Shown piece after piece: positions 1 to 10,320 of a stretch of DNA of 64,000 nucleotides. Origin of the DNA: Costus lasius (Eukaryota > Streptophyta > Magnoliopsida > Zingiberales > Costaceae); the NCBI GenBank assembly GCA_027563935.2, contig CM050449.1:10630001-10694000 (forward strand). The letters run 5' to 3'. The notes under the pieces are model-generated. The model did not search any database and was not told where the DNA came from. It saw only the letters and a list, made by a program, of their open reading frames with translations. The number at the start of each line of letters is the position of its first letter. Positions within the stretch are counted from its first letter, which is position 1. The position numbers and the translations under genes are program-made.

Positions 1-887
1 TTGACGATCTCCCTGCCTTCTGGACTTCAACTAGAGTTAAATAATTGCTATTTTGTACCTTCTCTTACCAAAAACATTGTATCTATTCCTTGCTTGGCAA
101 GGAAAGGATTTAAATTTGAAATAAAAGAGGACTCTTGTTCTTTTTCATTTGTAAATGTGTTTTATGGGAAGGGTACCTTGTGCTATGGATTATATGTCTT
201 GGACATGGATAACTCTATATGTAACATAAATCATAAAAGGATCAAACTAAATGGTTCAGTTGGTACGTACCTTTGACATTATCGATTAGCCCATATAAAT
301 AAGAATCGCATTCAACAACTCCATGCAAATGGATTGTTGGGTTCAACCTCCTTGGAGGAGTTTGATACTTGGGAGCCTTGTTTATTAGGGAAAATGACAA
401 AGGCACCCTTCACCAAGATTGGTGAGAGGGCACGAGGTTTGTTGGATCTCATACACAGTGATGTGTGTGGGCCATTCAGGAAACAAGCCAGAGGAGGGTA
501 CAACTATTTCATCACATTTACTGATGACTTCAGTAGATATGGTTATGTTTATTTGATGAGACATAAGTCCGAATCCTTTGAGAAATTTAAGAAGTTCAGA
601 CATGAAGTAGAGAACCAGCTTGGTAGATCTATTAAGGCTCTTCGATCAGATCGTGGTGGAGAGTACCTGAGCGGTGGGTTCTTTGACTATCTTAGAGAGT
701 GTGAGATTCTATCCCAACTCACTCCTCATGAAACACCTCAATGGGATGGTGTGTCTGAAATGAGAAATCGTACCTTGTTGGACATGGTTCGATCTATGAT
801 GAGTCATGCAACTCTACCACCCTCATTCTGGGGTCATGCACTTGAGATAGCTTCTCTCATACTAAATAATATTCCATCTAAGAGGAG
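1..887 (+). pseudogene. Ty1/copia gag-pol fragment (pre-integrase and integrase core)
   Basis: The fragment is open in frame 1 except for one TGA at 274-276, where the family normally has Trp (..YL*HYRLAH..). The first part resembles the GAG_pre-integrase region. Residues from about base 430 form an rve-type integrase core: HSDVCGP holds the first Asp, SDRGGEY the second, and the Glu motif reads DGVSEMRNRTLLD where family members usually have NGVAERRNRTLLD. Both ends are missing. The window edge cuts the left, and homology stops abruptly near 887 inside ..LNNIPSK.., followed by unrelated GC-rich sequence. The reverse transcriptase and RNase H that should follow are absent, so this is a dead fragment. 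Confidence 0.9.
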
Positions 888-1068
888 GCGGGTGACGTGA
901 CCGGTGGAGGACCAAGCGACGCCAGGCCAGAGGAATTTTTGCTGCTTCACTGTTGATGAAGAGGAAGAGGCGAAGTGCTCGAACGTTGGATTTATTTTCA
1001 TGTGTCACGCGCTCGGATATCTCCGTTCGGATGAAGTTAGACACCCCTTCCGCTTAGGAAATGCGCCC

Positions 1069-1437
1069 ATATTTGGCCTCGCTTTTAAGCTAATTTTAAG
1101 TAGTTTTTAATTGAAAAGTAGATAAAAAATTATTTGGTAATGAAAAGCATAAAGAGAAAAAAGCATAGATAAGTAGAATTTGAGAAAGCTATAATTTGAT
1201 ATCTTTTCAGGTTCTGATTCTTTAAAAAAATAATTTATATGATTTCATTTAAAATTTTATATTAAGAAAAATAAAATATATGATTATTTTAAATAATTTA
1301 TTTATTATTATTTTAAATTTTTATCGCAATTAAAAAGTTATTAACCAAACATCTTTTAAATTTTGATAGTGAAGCATAGTATAGCACAACATAATTGACT
1401 ACAGTTATAAAAACTATTAACAGCGGAGCCAAACACT
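1069..1437. mobile_element. MITE, diverged relative of the element at 27755-28162
   Basis: AT-rich, non-coding and about 370 bp. It begins TTTGGCCTCGCTTTTAAG and ends with CGGAGCCAAACACTAAG, which are imperfect inverted termini. The interior (TTTTAAGTAG, TTTGGTAATGAAAAG, AGAAAGCTATAATTTGAT, GCACAACATAATT) matches the better preserved PIF/Harbinger-like MITE in unit 3 motif for motif. No clean target duplication is visible here. The bases 888-1068 to its left hold nothing I recognise. Confidence 0.6.
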
Positions 1438-1615
1438 AAGAGCCAGCTCTTCTAACAATTTAGTTTTATAAAAATTGAAAGAACTTGTGAACCGCGTTAT
1501 TGAAATTTTTTATCTTCTACTTTTGACTGGGAGGTCAAAGTCTAGTCAAAGTTTTTTTTTTACGTCGGTTGCGAGCTTCATAGGAAGGTGAACTACAGAA
1601 ACTCCAATGGCGAAC

Positions 1616-1623
1616 TATATATA
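1616..1623 (+). promoter_or_regulatory. TATA box of membrane-protein gene copy 1
   Basis: TATATATA lies 46 bp before the ATG at 1669. The same element sits in the same place before the other two copies. A start of transcription 25-35 bp downstream would fall after the upstream in-frame ATG at 1633, which favours 1669 as the start codon. Confidence 0.55.
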
Positions 1624-1668
1624 CAGGTATATATGCATCGCCAGACGCCACTACTATCGTTTGCAGCA

Positions 1669-2166
1669 ATGGAGTTGAAGGTACAAGAGAATTATAAGGG
1701 CCAGCAACAAGGTGGTGAGTCTCCTCAGCCGTCCGGTGGCTGCAGTTCCAGCGGCCAAACCAGGGTCTTCAATTGGCTTCCTCTCTTCGCCGCCCTCTTC
1801 CTCACTGTGAATGCCGCCGATTCCGCCTACCGGGTGCGACACGACCACCCCGCGTTGGCCTTCGTGGTGTTCGCCTACTCTAACTTGATGCTGCTGCTCA
1901 TCTGCCTCAGGAAGTTGGATAATTTGGGCCGCGATTGCCCACCGGAGAGGAGGGCGCAGCTTAAGGCCGCAGTGTGGGCCCTCGCGACGGGTCTTAACCT
2001 CGCTTTCGCATGGCGTGTGGCTGCGTTGATGCCGCCGGTGGTGGCTGCCATGGTTTGGCTGTTGTCAGGGACGGTTACCGCCGGAGGATTCTATGGCCTG
2101 TTCATTTACCGAGATTCAGAAGGTCTTGCGAAAAATTCTCAGCTTGCCCCTGCAGAAAAAGTCTGA
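1669..2166 (+). CDS. Plant multi-pass membrane protein of unknown function, copy 1
   Basis: Single-exon gene of 165 residues. A Gly/Ser/Gln-rich hydrophilic N-terminus (residues 1-33) is followed by four hydrophobic segments: FNWLPLFAALFLTVNAA at about 34-50, PALAFVVFAYSNLMLLLICL at 61-80, LKAAVWALATGLNLAFAW at 98-115 and MPPVVAAMVWLLSGTVTAGG at 121-140. A short polar tail (151-165) follows. It resembles uncharacterised plant small membrane proteins with four segments; I know no function and assign none. The ATG at 1669 is chosen because a TATA box lies at 1616 and all three copies start MExKVQENYK; an in-frame ATG at 1633 is the alternative. AATAAA about 45 bp after the stop is a likely polyadenylation signal. 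Copy 1 is about 5 percent different from copy 2 in coding DNA. Confidence 0.8.
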   Translation: MELKVQENYKGQQQGGESPQPSGGCSSSGQTRVFNWLPLFAALFLTVNAADSAYRVRHDHPALAFVVFAYSNLMLLLICLRKLDNLGRDCPPERRAQLKAAVWALATGLNLAFAWRVAALMPPVVAAMVWLLSGTVTAGGFYGLFIYRDSEGLAKNSQLAPAEKV

Positions 2167-2289
2167 CTTTTTCCATATGTTTAGTGATCAGTAATACAAT
2201 GTTATATGCAATAAAGTGTGTCTGTATGCGCTTTGGGTGATCTTCAGGTTGAAGACGAATGATTTCCCTTGTTTTTTTATGATAATTCT

Positions 2290-2399
2290 TGTTAATATTA
2301 ATATTAATCTTCTGTGCTAAATATTATTCATGTTTACAATATATATATATATTGTAAACATGTGATTGAGCAATACAGAGAAATCTTCTTATGTTAACA
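2290..2399 (+). repeat. 5' LTR (110 bp) of the short-LTR copia element
   Basis: It starts TGTTAATATT and ends ATGTTAACA, so it has TG..CA ends. It contains a short TA-rich palindrome (TTTACAATATATATATATTG) and is clearly diverged from the right LTR, which suggests an old insertion. Confidence 0.8.
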
Positions 2400-2574
2400 T
2401 GGTATTCACGAGACGGAGTAGAAGTTGTACCATATTGTATTTTAATCATTATTACAGAATGAATTAATTATAGGACTAGATATATTTTAGTATTGATTAT
2501 AAAGAAATATTTGCTCATATTGCTTGAATGACATTTATCAGAACTTTTATTGCTAACAATAACCTCTTTATTAA

Positions 2575-3440
2575 CTAGATATGAAAAATGCTTTTCTTTA
2601 TAAATATCTTGAGGGAGGAATTTATATGACACCACCTCTAGGATTACTTCATAATCCAAATTAAGTTTATAAATTAAATAAATCTCTATATAGTCTCAAA
2701 CAAACCCCAAGATTATGGTTTGTAAAGTTTTAAACTACCATATACAAATTTGGATTTCACCCAAGCAATTATGATTCTGCATTATTCATCAAGAATTCTC
2801 TACAGGGTATTGTTCTTCTTATTCTCTATGTAGATAATATGGTGATTACTGAAAGTGATCTTCAAAGAATTCAAAACACAAAAGATTATCTTCATACTTT
2901 ATTTGAAATGAAAGACTTAGGTCAACTTCGATATTTCCTTGGCTTGGAAGTAAATTACCCATTAGATAGAATATTTTTATCTCAATCTAAGTATGCTTCT
3001 GAGTTATTACTTCATGCTGAACTAACTGATAATAAAGTTGCTTACTATTAGAGCTTAATATAAAGCTTTTGCCAACTAAAGAAACTATTTTGACTGATCC
3101 TACTCATTATAGATAGTTAGTCGGCAGTCCTAACTATCTTACAATTACTCGTCTAGATATAATATATGCTATTTATCTCGTAAGTCAATTTATGGCTTCT
3201 CTAAGATCAACACACTACTCTACTGTTCTTAGAATATTGGGGTATATCAAAGGAACTCTACATCATAGCTTAAAGTATATATCATCATCTTCAATTCTTC
3301 AAGCCTTTACTGATGCAGATTGGGCAGACAATGCTTATGATCGAAAATCTACTATTGGATTTTGTATTTTTTTTTGGTAATTCTCTTATATCTTGGAAGA
3401 GTAAAAAATTACCATTTGCTTATAGCATCTCCAGTTTAAG
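2575..3440 (+). pseudogene. Copia reverse transcriptase / RNase H remnant
   Basis: Translation in + frames gives QLDMKNAFLY, KLNKSLYSLKQTPRLW, LILYVDNMVI (the family catalytic box is YVDD), FEMKDLGQLRYFLGLEV and, near 3310-3400, AFTDADWADNAYDRKSTIG, SLISWKSKK. These are the palm region of copia reverse transcriptase and the start of RNase H. Several in-frame stops (for example after HNPN and after NKVAYY) and frameshifts break the frame, so no functional enzyme can be made. Confidence 0.85.
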
Positions 3441-5309
3441 AGAGGTGTTAATATTAATATTAATCTTCTTTACTAAATATAGACAAATAGTTTTATATAT
3501 ACATATGTACCTTGTAAACATGTGATTGAGAAATATAGAACAATCTTCTTTATGTTAACATTTCTAATTCCGAGTTGCATTGTTCTTCCCACCATCAATG
3601 AAAACCGTGTGTTGAAGCATTAAATTATCGAGGCCGCTCTGATACCAATTTGTTGGGGCGCATAACAAGCTCGGGAACGAGGGATAAAAGATAAGAACGA
3701 ATTGCTCGTTCATCTCCGCGAATTTAATGCAAAGCGATTTCACCCGATGCAGATTAATTTTTCCCAACTAATTTCAAGTTTATCGTTTAACGCCGTGACC
3801 TCTCAGCCTTGCACCAGGATTTACTTGATCATAGGCTGCAATACAGTCCATTTATGATTATCCATTTGCTGAAAATTTTACATAATTCTTTGTTTTTATT
3901 TATGTAATCAATATAGTAATATATAAATGTAAATTAAAAAAATTAAATTGTAATGATAATTAATTAAGATGAACACGGACATTTAATGTGTAAAACTCTC
4001 AACAAAAAAGTAAAAAAATTATGGGTGCAGGTAAAAAAAATCTTTCATTAACAAACAATAATACCATATGTCTTCACAAACCAAAGATTTAATCAATCAA
4101 AAGAAATAATAATCCTACGAGCACAAACTGAATCACATCATAAAGACTAAAAGATAAAAGTTAAATAAAATAATAAAGTTGCTTACTATTAGAGCTTAAT
4201 ATAAAGCTTTTGCCAACTAAAGAAACTATTTTGGCTGATCCTACTCATTATAGATAGTTAGTCGGCAGTCCTAACTATCTTACGATTACTCATCTAGATA
4301 TAATATATGCTATTTATCTCGTAAGTCAATATATGACTTCTCTAAGATCAACACACTACTCTACTGTTCTTAGAATATTGGGGTATATCAAAGGAACTCT
4401 ACATCATAGCTTAAAGTATATATCATCATCTCCAATTCTTCAAGCCTTTACTGATGCAGATTGGGCAGACAATGCTTATGATCGAAAATCTACTATTGAA
4501 TTTTGTATTTTTTTTGGTAATTCTCTTATATCTTGGAAGAGTAAAAAATTACCATTTGCTTATAGCATCTCCTGTTTAAGAGAGGTGTTAATATTAATAT
4601 TAATCTTCTTTACTAAATATAGACAAATAGTTTTATATATACATATGTACCTTGTAAACATGTGATTGAGAAATATAGAACAATCTTCTTTATGTTAACA
4701 TTTCTAATTCCGAGTTGCATTGTTCTTCCCACCATCAATGAAAACCGTGTGTTGAAGCATTAAATTATCGAGGCCGCTCTGATACCAATTTGTTGGGGCG
4801 CATAACAAGCTCGGGAACGAGGGATAAAAGATAAGAACGAATTGCTCGTTCATCTCCGCGAATTTAATGCAAAGCGATTTCACCCGATGCAGATTAATTT
4901 TTCCCAACTAATTTCAAGTTTATCGTTTAACGCCGTGACCTCTCAGCCTTGCACCAGGATTTACTTGATCATAGGCTGCAATACAGTCCATTTATGATTA
5001 TCCATTTGCTGAAAATTTTACATAATTCTTTGTTTTTATTTATGTAATCAATATAGTAATATATAAATGTAAATTAAAAAAATTAAATTGTAATGATAAT
5101 TAATTAAGATGAACACGGACATTTAATGTGTAAAACTCTCAACAAAAAAGTAAAAAAATTATGGGTGCAGGTAAAAAAAATCTTTCATTAACAAACAATA
5201 ATACCATATGTCTTCACAAACCAAAGATTTAATCAATCAAAAGAAATAATAATCCTACGAGCACAAACTGAATCACATCATAAAGACTAAAAGATAAAAG
5301 TTAAATAAA
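3030..5309 (+). repeat. Direct tandem duplication, two units of 1140 bp
   Basis: Unit a (3030-4169) and unit b (4170-5309) are head to tail. Each contains the 3' half of the copia interior, one right LTR (3446-3560 or 4586-4700) and 0.6 kb of flanking host sequence. The junctions share the short string AATAATA. By eye I count eight substitutions and one T-run length change, all within the first 410 bp. The LTR and flank portions (about 730 bp) look identical. The order LTR - interior - LTR - flank - half interior - LTR - flank shows that duplication followed insertion. Confidence 0.9.
3636..3800 (-). repeat. Old copia LTR end plus primer-binding site in the 3' flank of the unit
   Basis: Read on the - strand, ..CGCCCCAACA is followed by AATTGGTATCAGAGCGG. 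The string TGGTATCAGAGC is the usual plant copia primer site complementary to initiator Met tRNA. An LTR end and the beginning of an internal region are therefore fossilised in the ancestral unit. The same piece occurs at about 4776-4940, 18945-19110 and 27430-27600, so it predates the duplications. Confidence 0.7.
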
Positions 5310-5945
5310 ATAATAATAGTTCATTTTCTATTATATGATTAAATTGTCAAGAAGTACTCGCATTTAAGAGAACTAAATGGTTTTCAAAAGTGAAAAAAAG
5401 AGATAATATGCTATTCAGAAAAAGAAAAAGAATGAAAAAGAAAAAGAAAAAGATAAACACACTAACTCTTTAACGACTTTGAGAGTCAAAAAATACTGGT
5501 AAAAGTAGAATGAAGCTTTAAATTCCTCTGCAGGCGCGTTTGAGGCCAATTTTCTGCTACACATTAGTGGTTTCCACTCAGCCGTCCGTAGAGAACAAAT
5601 TCCTACGCATCAGCAGAGAAAAAGTAGGATGAAAGTTGCCAAAAAAGGTTACTGTTAACTTACCGTTTGGGACGCACTTTAGTAATTATCATGGAAATAG
5701 ATTCAAATAATGAACTCCTCCTTGTTAACGGGCAGCTACTAAACTTTTGGTGTTTTACCGTTTAAGATTAAATTCCTTTTAAGTAGAATAAAGAATTATA
5801 TACTTACGTTTATAGCAAGGGAAGCTAATAGAGCTGCTGATTGATTTATCCGTTTTACTTCCAATCAATCTTTTTATATTTGTTGGTCTAGTAACTGCCC
5901 ATAGAGCTATTGTATTTTGATCTCCGATTCAAAAGACCTTTTCTT
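5310..5945. repeat. Unit flank shared with 19769-20440 and 35160-35890
   Basis: Non-coding. Strings such as TTAAATTGTCAA, AACTAAATGGTTTTCAAAAG and GGTTTCCACTCAGCCGTCCG recur in the same order in the other two units. Homology ends at about 5945, after AAAAGACCTTTT; unit 1 has no kinase copy beyond it. Confidence 0.75.
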
Positions 5946-7790
5946 GATTTTTTAATAGTTTGAAGCTCGCAATCACCGCGTACTCATCAAGAGATGGTAG
6001 TGGTATGACTTTCCTTTTTCTTTAAGTAGACTATCTTTCTAAATCTGTCTAATAATTTATTTTTTTTTGAGAACTCAGAATTCATTATTGTTGACTTGGG
6101 TGACTACGCAAATTCCATGGTTTCCAATCTTTAAGAACAATTTGGTTAGGGTTGGATAGCCTGAATCCATGAGTTTCAAACTCTTTGTACAAGAATATAA
6201 GCTCGGAAATAATTTGGATTATCAGTGCTAATTATTTGGTTGATCAGAATGGCGTAGTTGACCGTTTGTATTCCAATTCCATCGGATAAAACTGTCGTAA
6301 TTTATTATTTACATGTAGTTTCTAAGAAACAGTTAAGAAACAGAAAACCTGTGGTATTCTATACTTGCTGCTTATGCATCATCTTTCTTACCGTCTGGAC
6401 GCCGTCACCTGCCCTTATTCATGCAGCAACTCTCTCTTCCTATCTCTTCTGTTTTTTCCTACTTCCAACCGTCATGCTAACCTCAATCATTGTTCTCCAT
6501 ATGAGTGCACGATTATCTTAACTATTTCAACTCGGTATGAGAATTGATCCTTCGACTAAAATTTTCGTCTTTTGAACATTCTGTGTTCTTTAATCACCAG
6601 ACTCTATATTCGATCATTGTCATGCTTCCAATCCTTATACTAGCTGTGGTGGTGGAAGAAGTATGAGGCAAATTTATGATCATTGTCGTGCTTCATCCGT
6701 TATACCAGCCTTGGTCATACCCAAACAGTAGGCTATTGCTTACCCCAATTCTCTCTAGAAATTATGACCATCCAGACTGGCGCTAAGTTGAAAAATTGTG
6801 TTGTTTGATATCAGCATCTGATGTGTTCTGTAGCTATCATATACATCCTGCATATCTAGTTCGCTGTGCCGTGCATATTCTTCTACAGTGAGTTCATCCG
6901 CCTTGCTTTTCCATCGACATGAAAACGGAAAAGAGTGCCTACACACTCTCTGGAAGGTTCAAGATTAGTGTTTTTCTTACCATTTGCAATATGGTAACTT
7001 TAATATCCTACATCCAGAGACTTTTCATGTTACTTCTTTGGTTATTTGCACATTGTTTCTTTTTAAACTTGTAGCTGTTTGTAAATTTTTCATCTTTTTT
7101 CAACGAAAATCCTAAACTGCAGTAAATAGGGATACTTTGGTTAAAATGGATATTGTTTATTTCTTGGATGCCTCAGCCTAATTTCATGATAAACTTTTGT
7201 ACTCAATTTGAATCAAAATTTTGGCAGCTGTTACAAAATTGTCCAAATAGTTTGTGTTTGACATACATGTTCTCTGTGAATGCCATTTTCCTTTACCATA
7301 TGAGGTGCAACATTGATTTACATTATGATATTAAGTTTACTTTTTTCTTTCAAAAACACAGAGAAGGCGATTCAAGTGGAATGGAGAAGGTGATGCTCCG
7401 ATGAAAGTGCAACTTTTCACGTTCATCACAGATGAAGCCGTGCTGCTACAGTCTCACAGTTTTCAGTTGGTTTTGACATTTACTGTGTGTAGCGTGCTGT
7501 TTATCAAATTACTATTTCTTAAAATGTTGTCATGCTGGTTTGTACAGCTTTGGGCTTTTGGTGTTCTATGTTCGATTTTGACTTGAACTAGTATTTTTCC
7601 TTCATGCAACAAAGCTATCCCATAAGGTTCCGTGTATGAAATTTAACATAATCATATATATATTTGACTTAGTAATGATCTTGTTTTACTCTCCTTTTTT
7701 CCGCTTAAGCTTGTGCTAGTTCCGCAGTCTTTTGTATCGCAATGGCTCAAACTTCAGTCTTTTGTAGCAGTGACTTCTGAAGGGGGCTTC
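5946..7790. other. Unassigned non-coding stretch
   Basis: I see no supportable gene. Open frames here are short and several depend on non-ATG starts. On the - strand, bases 6780-6945 read like a weak coding island (..ADELTVEEYARHSELDMQ..) that I cannot place in a family and that has no partner exons nearby. Confidence 0.4.
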
Positions 7791-7799
7791 TGACGCAAC

Positions 7800-8470
7800 T
7801 GCTTGTTGGGTATTTAATTTAAAACATCCGACCTTGATGGTTTGATAAATATTTTAGTTTAAAAGGTACCCAGCCTCAAGTCTACTTGTTGGGTGTTTGA
7901 TTAAAATACCCAACCTTGACGGCTTGATGGATATTTTAATTTAAAAAGTACCCGGCCTCAAAGACTTGTTGGGTGTTTGATTAAAATACCCAACCTTGAC
8001 AGCTTGATGAATATTTTAATTTAAAAGGTACCCAACCTCAACGACTTGTTGGGTGCTTGATTTTGAAAAATATCAGACTTTGATAACTTGATAGATATTT
8101 TAATTTAAAAGGTACCCGGCCTCAACGGCTTATTGGGTATTTAAAATATCCGACCTCAGCGGCTTAATGGATATTTTAATTTAAAAGATACCCAGTCTTA
8201 TTAGCTTAATGAGTATTTAATTTTAAGAAATATCTGGCCTTGGCGGCTTAATGGATATTTTAATTTAGAAAATACCCGGTCTTAACGGCTTAATGAATAT
8301 TTGATTTTTAAAAATATCCAGCCTTGACGACTTAATGGATATTTTAATTTAGAAAGTACCCGGCCTCAACGGCTTGTTGGGTATTTGAAATATCCGGCCT
8401 GAGTGGCTTAATAGATATTTTAATTTGAAAAATACTCGACTTCAATGGCTTGTTGGATATTCAGATTTTA
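7800..8470. repeat. Tandem array of about 40-bp monomers in about 80-bp dimers
   Basis: Two alternating half-units recur: TACCCGGCCTCAACGGCTTG followed by TTGGGTATTTGATT, and ATATCCGGCCTTGACGGCTT followed by ATGGATATTTTAATTTAAAA. Together they give a dimer of about 75-85 bp repeated roughly eight times with point changes and small indels. It is non-coding and resembles a small satellite or minisatellite block. Confidence 0.85.
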
Positions 8471-8479
8471 GCCTTATCA

Positions 8480-9480
8480 ATCATAACGTTGTATTGAAGA
8501 ATTACGCCCCGATATCAAACACTGACCTACGTACCTCTCAAATAATACTTCGTCACGATGTACTAAGGCTTTCTAGCATTATTATTTTATTTTATTTTTG
8601 GTGAATATTTAAACATTGAGTTAAGTTCAAACCGCAAAGAGACAAGTAAACCATTTGCTGCCATATAGATATGATTATTTGTATTATTATTTATTATTTT
8701 AAAGTTTTTTTTTTCTATTATTTTATTATTATCCCCCATGCAAGAGTAATTTCATTTTTTTTTACCACATGCCACTCCATTGCTATGTAATTATAACTAT
8801 TATATTTATTATTTTTTTAATTGGACTTCCCTTTTCATACGAAAGAGTAATTTACTCTTTCGTTAAAACCCATCTCACTGCTGCGGCTAACTTGCGACGC
8901 TGCCAAATCTCCGGCGGAAGGAGCTCCGGTGAGGGGAGAGGGGTTACGGCGAGAGGCATCGGAAAAAGAGAGGATGACTCCGGGATTTGATGTTGCCGGG
9001 CTTTCCGCAGAGGAGGCTTACGGCGTTGACGAGCTAGGTATCGGAGTAGCGTTCTCTCTAATCGGCAAGGGAAAGTTTACAAATTCTCCCGAGCGACATC
9101 CGAAATGGGGAGGCGGCAAGGTTTGACGCTACCGGGCTTTCCAAGAAGGAGGCCTTTGGTCGAGAGGCGTCGGCTCATTTCTGAAATGGGGAGGTGGCAA
9201 GGTCCGGTGAAGATGTCGACGAGTTCGACACAAGCTGGCGAACGAGGTGGAGGGAAGGTACTGGGACTTGGTGGTCGCAACGCTGTGAGCTTCCAATGGA
9301 GGAGTCCGAGCCGCTTGTGTGAAAATCGGGAGGCGGCGGGATTTGCCGATGAAGGAGGTGTTATAGCGACGCTGCGCTTGGCGACGGTGCTGCTCTTCTT
9401 GTCGATGGTGTTATGCTGCCAATCGGGGAAAGATCCAAGCGCGAAGGTGGAGGGGACTGAGTTCCTCCAGTTTAGGTAAG
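8480..9480. other. GC-rich non-coding block, possible degraded gypsy LTR
   Basis: Bases 8880-9480 are sharply GC-rich, with near-repeats of AAATGGGGAGGCGGCAAGG at about 9102 and 9184. ORFs in several frames overlap and none resembles a family. TTACGCCCCGATATC at 8506, read on the - strand, looks like the end of many plant gypsy LTRs (..GGGGCGTRACA). I found no second boundary or target duplication, so the LTR idea is weak. Confidence 0.3.
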
Positions 9481-9999
9481 TGGTTGATAATAATTTTTTT
9501 TGTTTCTTTTCATTTCTTCTCCAGTTCGGAATCGGTTTTATTTCGTATGTTATCCTCTTTATTTAGTCTCATCGAGATTTATTGCTTTTTATTTTTCTCT
9601 CGTCCTAGAAGCACTTTATTATTTGTTTTATGAAGTACCCTAAATTATCTCGTATTACCGTAACTTCTTTCAGCGTTCGAGCACTTGTAAAAATCTAACT
9701 TCCTCTTCGATGATTTCCTGAGTCGACTTTTGACCTACGACGCTTACACTGCCCTTGACAAGAGTAAGCTTTGTCTAAGAAAATCTATCTCTCTCTTTTT
9801 TATTGATTGTAGATTTTTTGTCTCGGTAATTTTACCCTGGTAGTGAGGCGATAGTAAAATTAGAATAATCTTGGAGAATCAGCCAAGTTATTCCCTTTTT
9901 TTTTTATCTCCTCAAGAATTAGGGAAATTCTAATTTCGTGAAACTCTTCTTCCTGATTTCTCACAATTTCACTCCGTGAGTCAAACCCCATATTATTGT
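9481..9999. other. Unassigned AT-rich stretch
   Basis: T-rich sequence following a donor-like TTTAGGTAAGT at about 9472. I see no gene or defined repeat. Confidence 0.3.
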
Positions 10000-10320
10000 A
10001 GAATCATAGAGATCTCGGTAAGATTTTAGGACATCAACGTCCTAACAGAGCTTTTCGTCATCAGGATGTACGAGATCCTGGTAAAAATTTTAGGACATAG
10101 AACGTCCAGACATCGTTTTGTCATCAGGATATATGAGATTCAGGTAAAAATTTTTCTTAGGATATAGAATCCTAGCAATGCTTTTCATCAGGATAGAATC
10201 CTAGCACTTTATGATTTTTGGGATATAGAATCCTAGCTATGCTTTTCATCAGGATTTTTTCTTAGGATATAGAATCCTGGCTATGCTTTTCATCAGGATA
10301 GAATCCTGGTAATTTTTGTG
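10000..10320. repeat. Cluster of short palindromic direct repeats
   Basis: Units such as TAGGATATAGAATCCTAGC and TGCTTTTCATCAGGAT alternate at least five times. AGGATATAGAATCCT is nearly self-complementary, so each unit could form a small hairpin. The leftmost units (GGACATCAACGTCC, GGACATAGAACGTCC) are diverged versions with the arms changed together. Confidence 0.7.

Larger units (their letters stand above)
2290..3560 (+). mobile_element. Internally deleted copia element with very short LTRs
   Basis: The left LTR (2290-2399, 110 bp) and right LTR (3446-3560, 115 bp) both run TGTTAATATT...TTAACA. Unit 2 preserves the empty site (TAATTCTAATTCC near 18870). The flanks give a 5-bp target duplication, ATTCT at 2285-2289 and TTTCT at 3561-3565, with one mismatch. 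TGGTATTCACGAG directly after the left LTR resembles a degraded copia initiator-Met primer site, and TTTAAGAGAGG before the right LTR is the polypurine tract. About 1 kb of interior remains, holding only reverse transcriptase and RNase H remnants; gag, protease and integrase are gone. Confidence 0.85.

Noticed and set aside
1588..1668. N-terminal extension of membrane gene copy 1
   Set aside because: The frame begins with GTG, and the TATA box at 1616 lies within it. The conserved start is ATG 1669.
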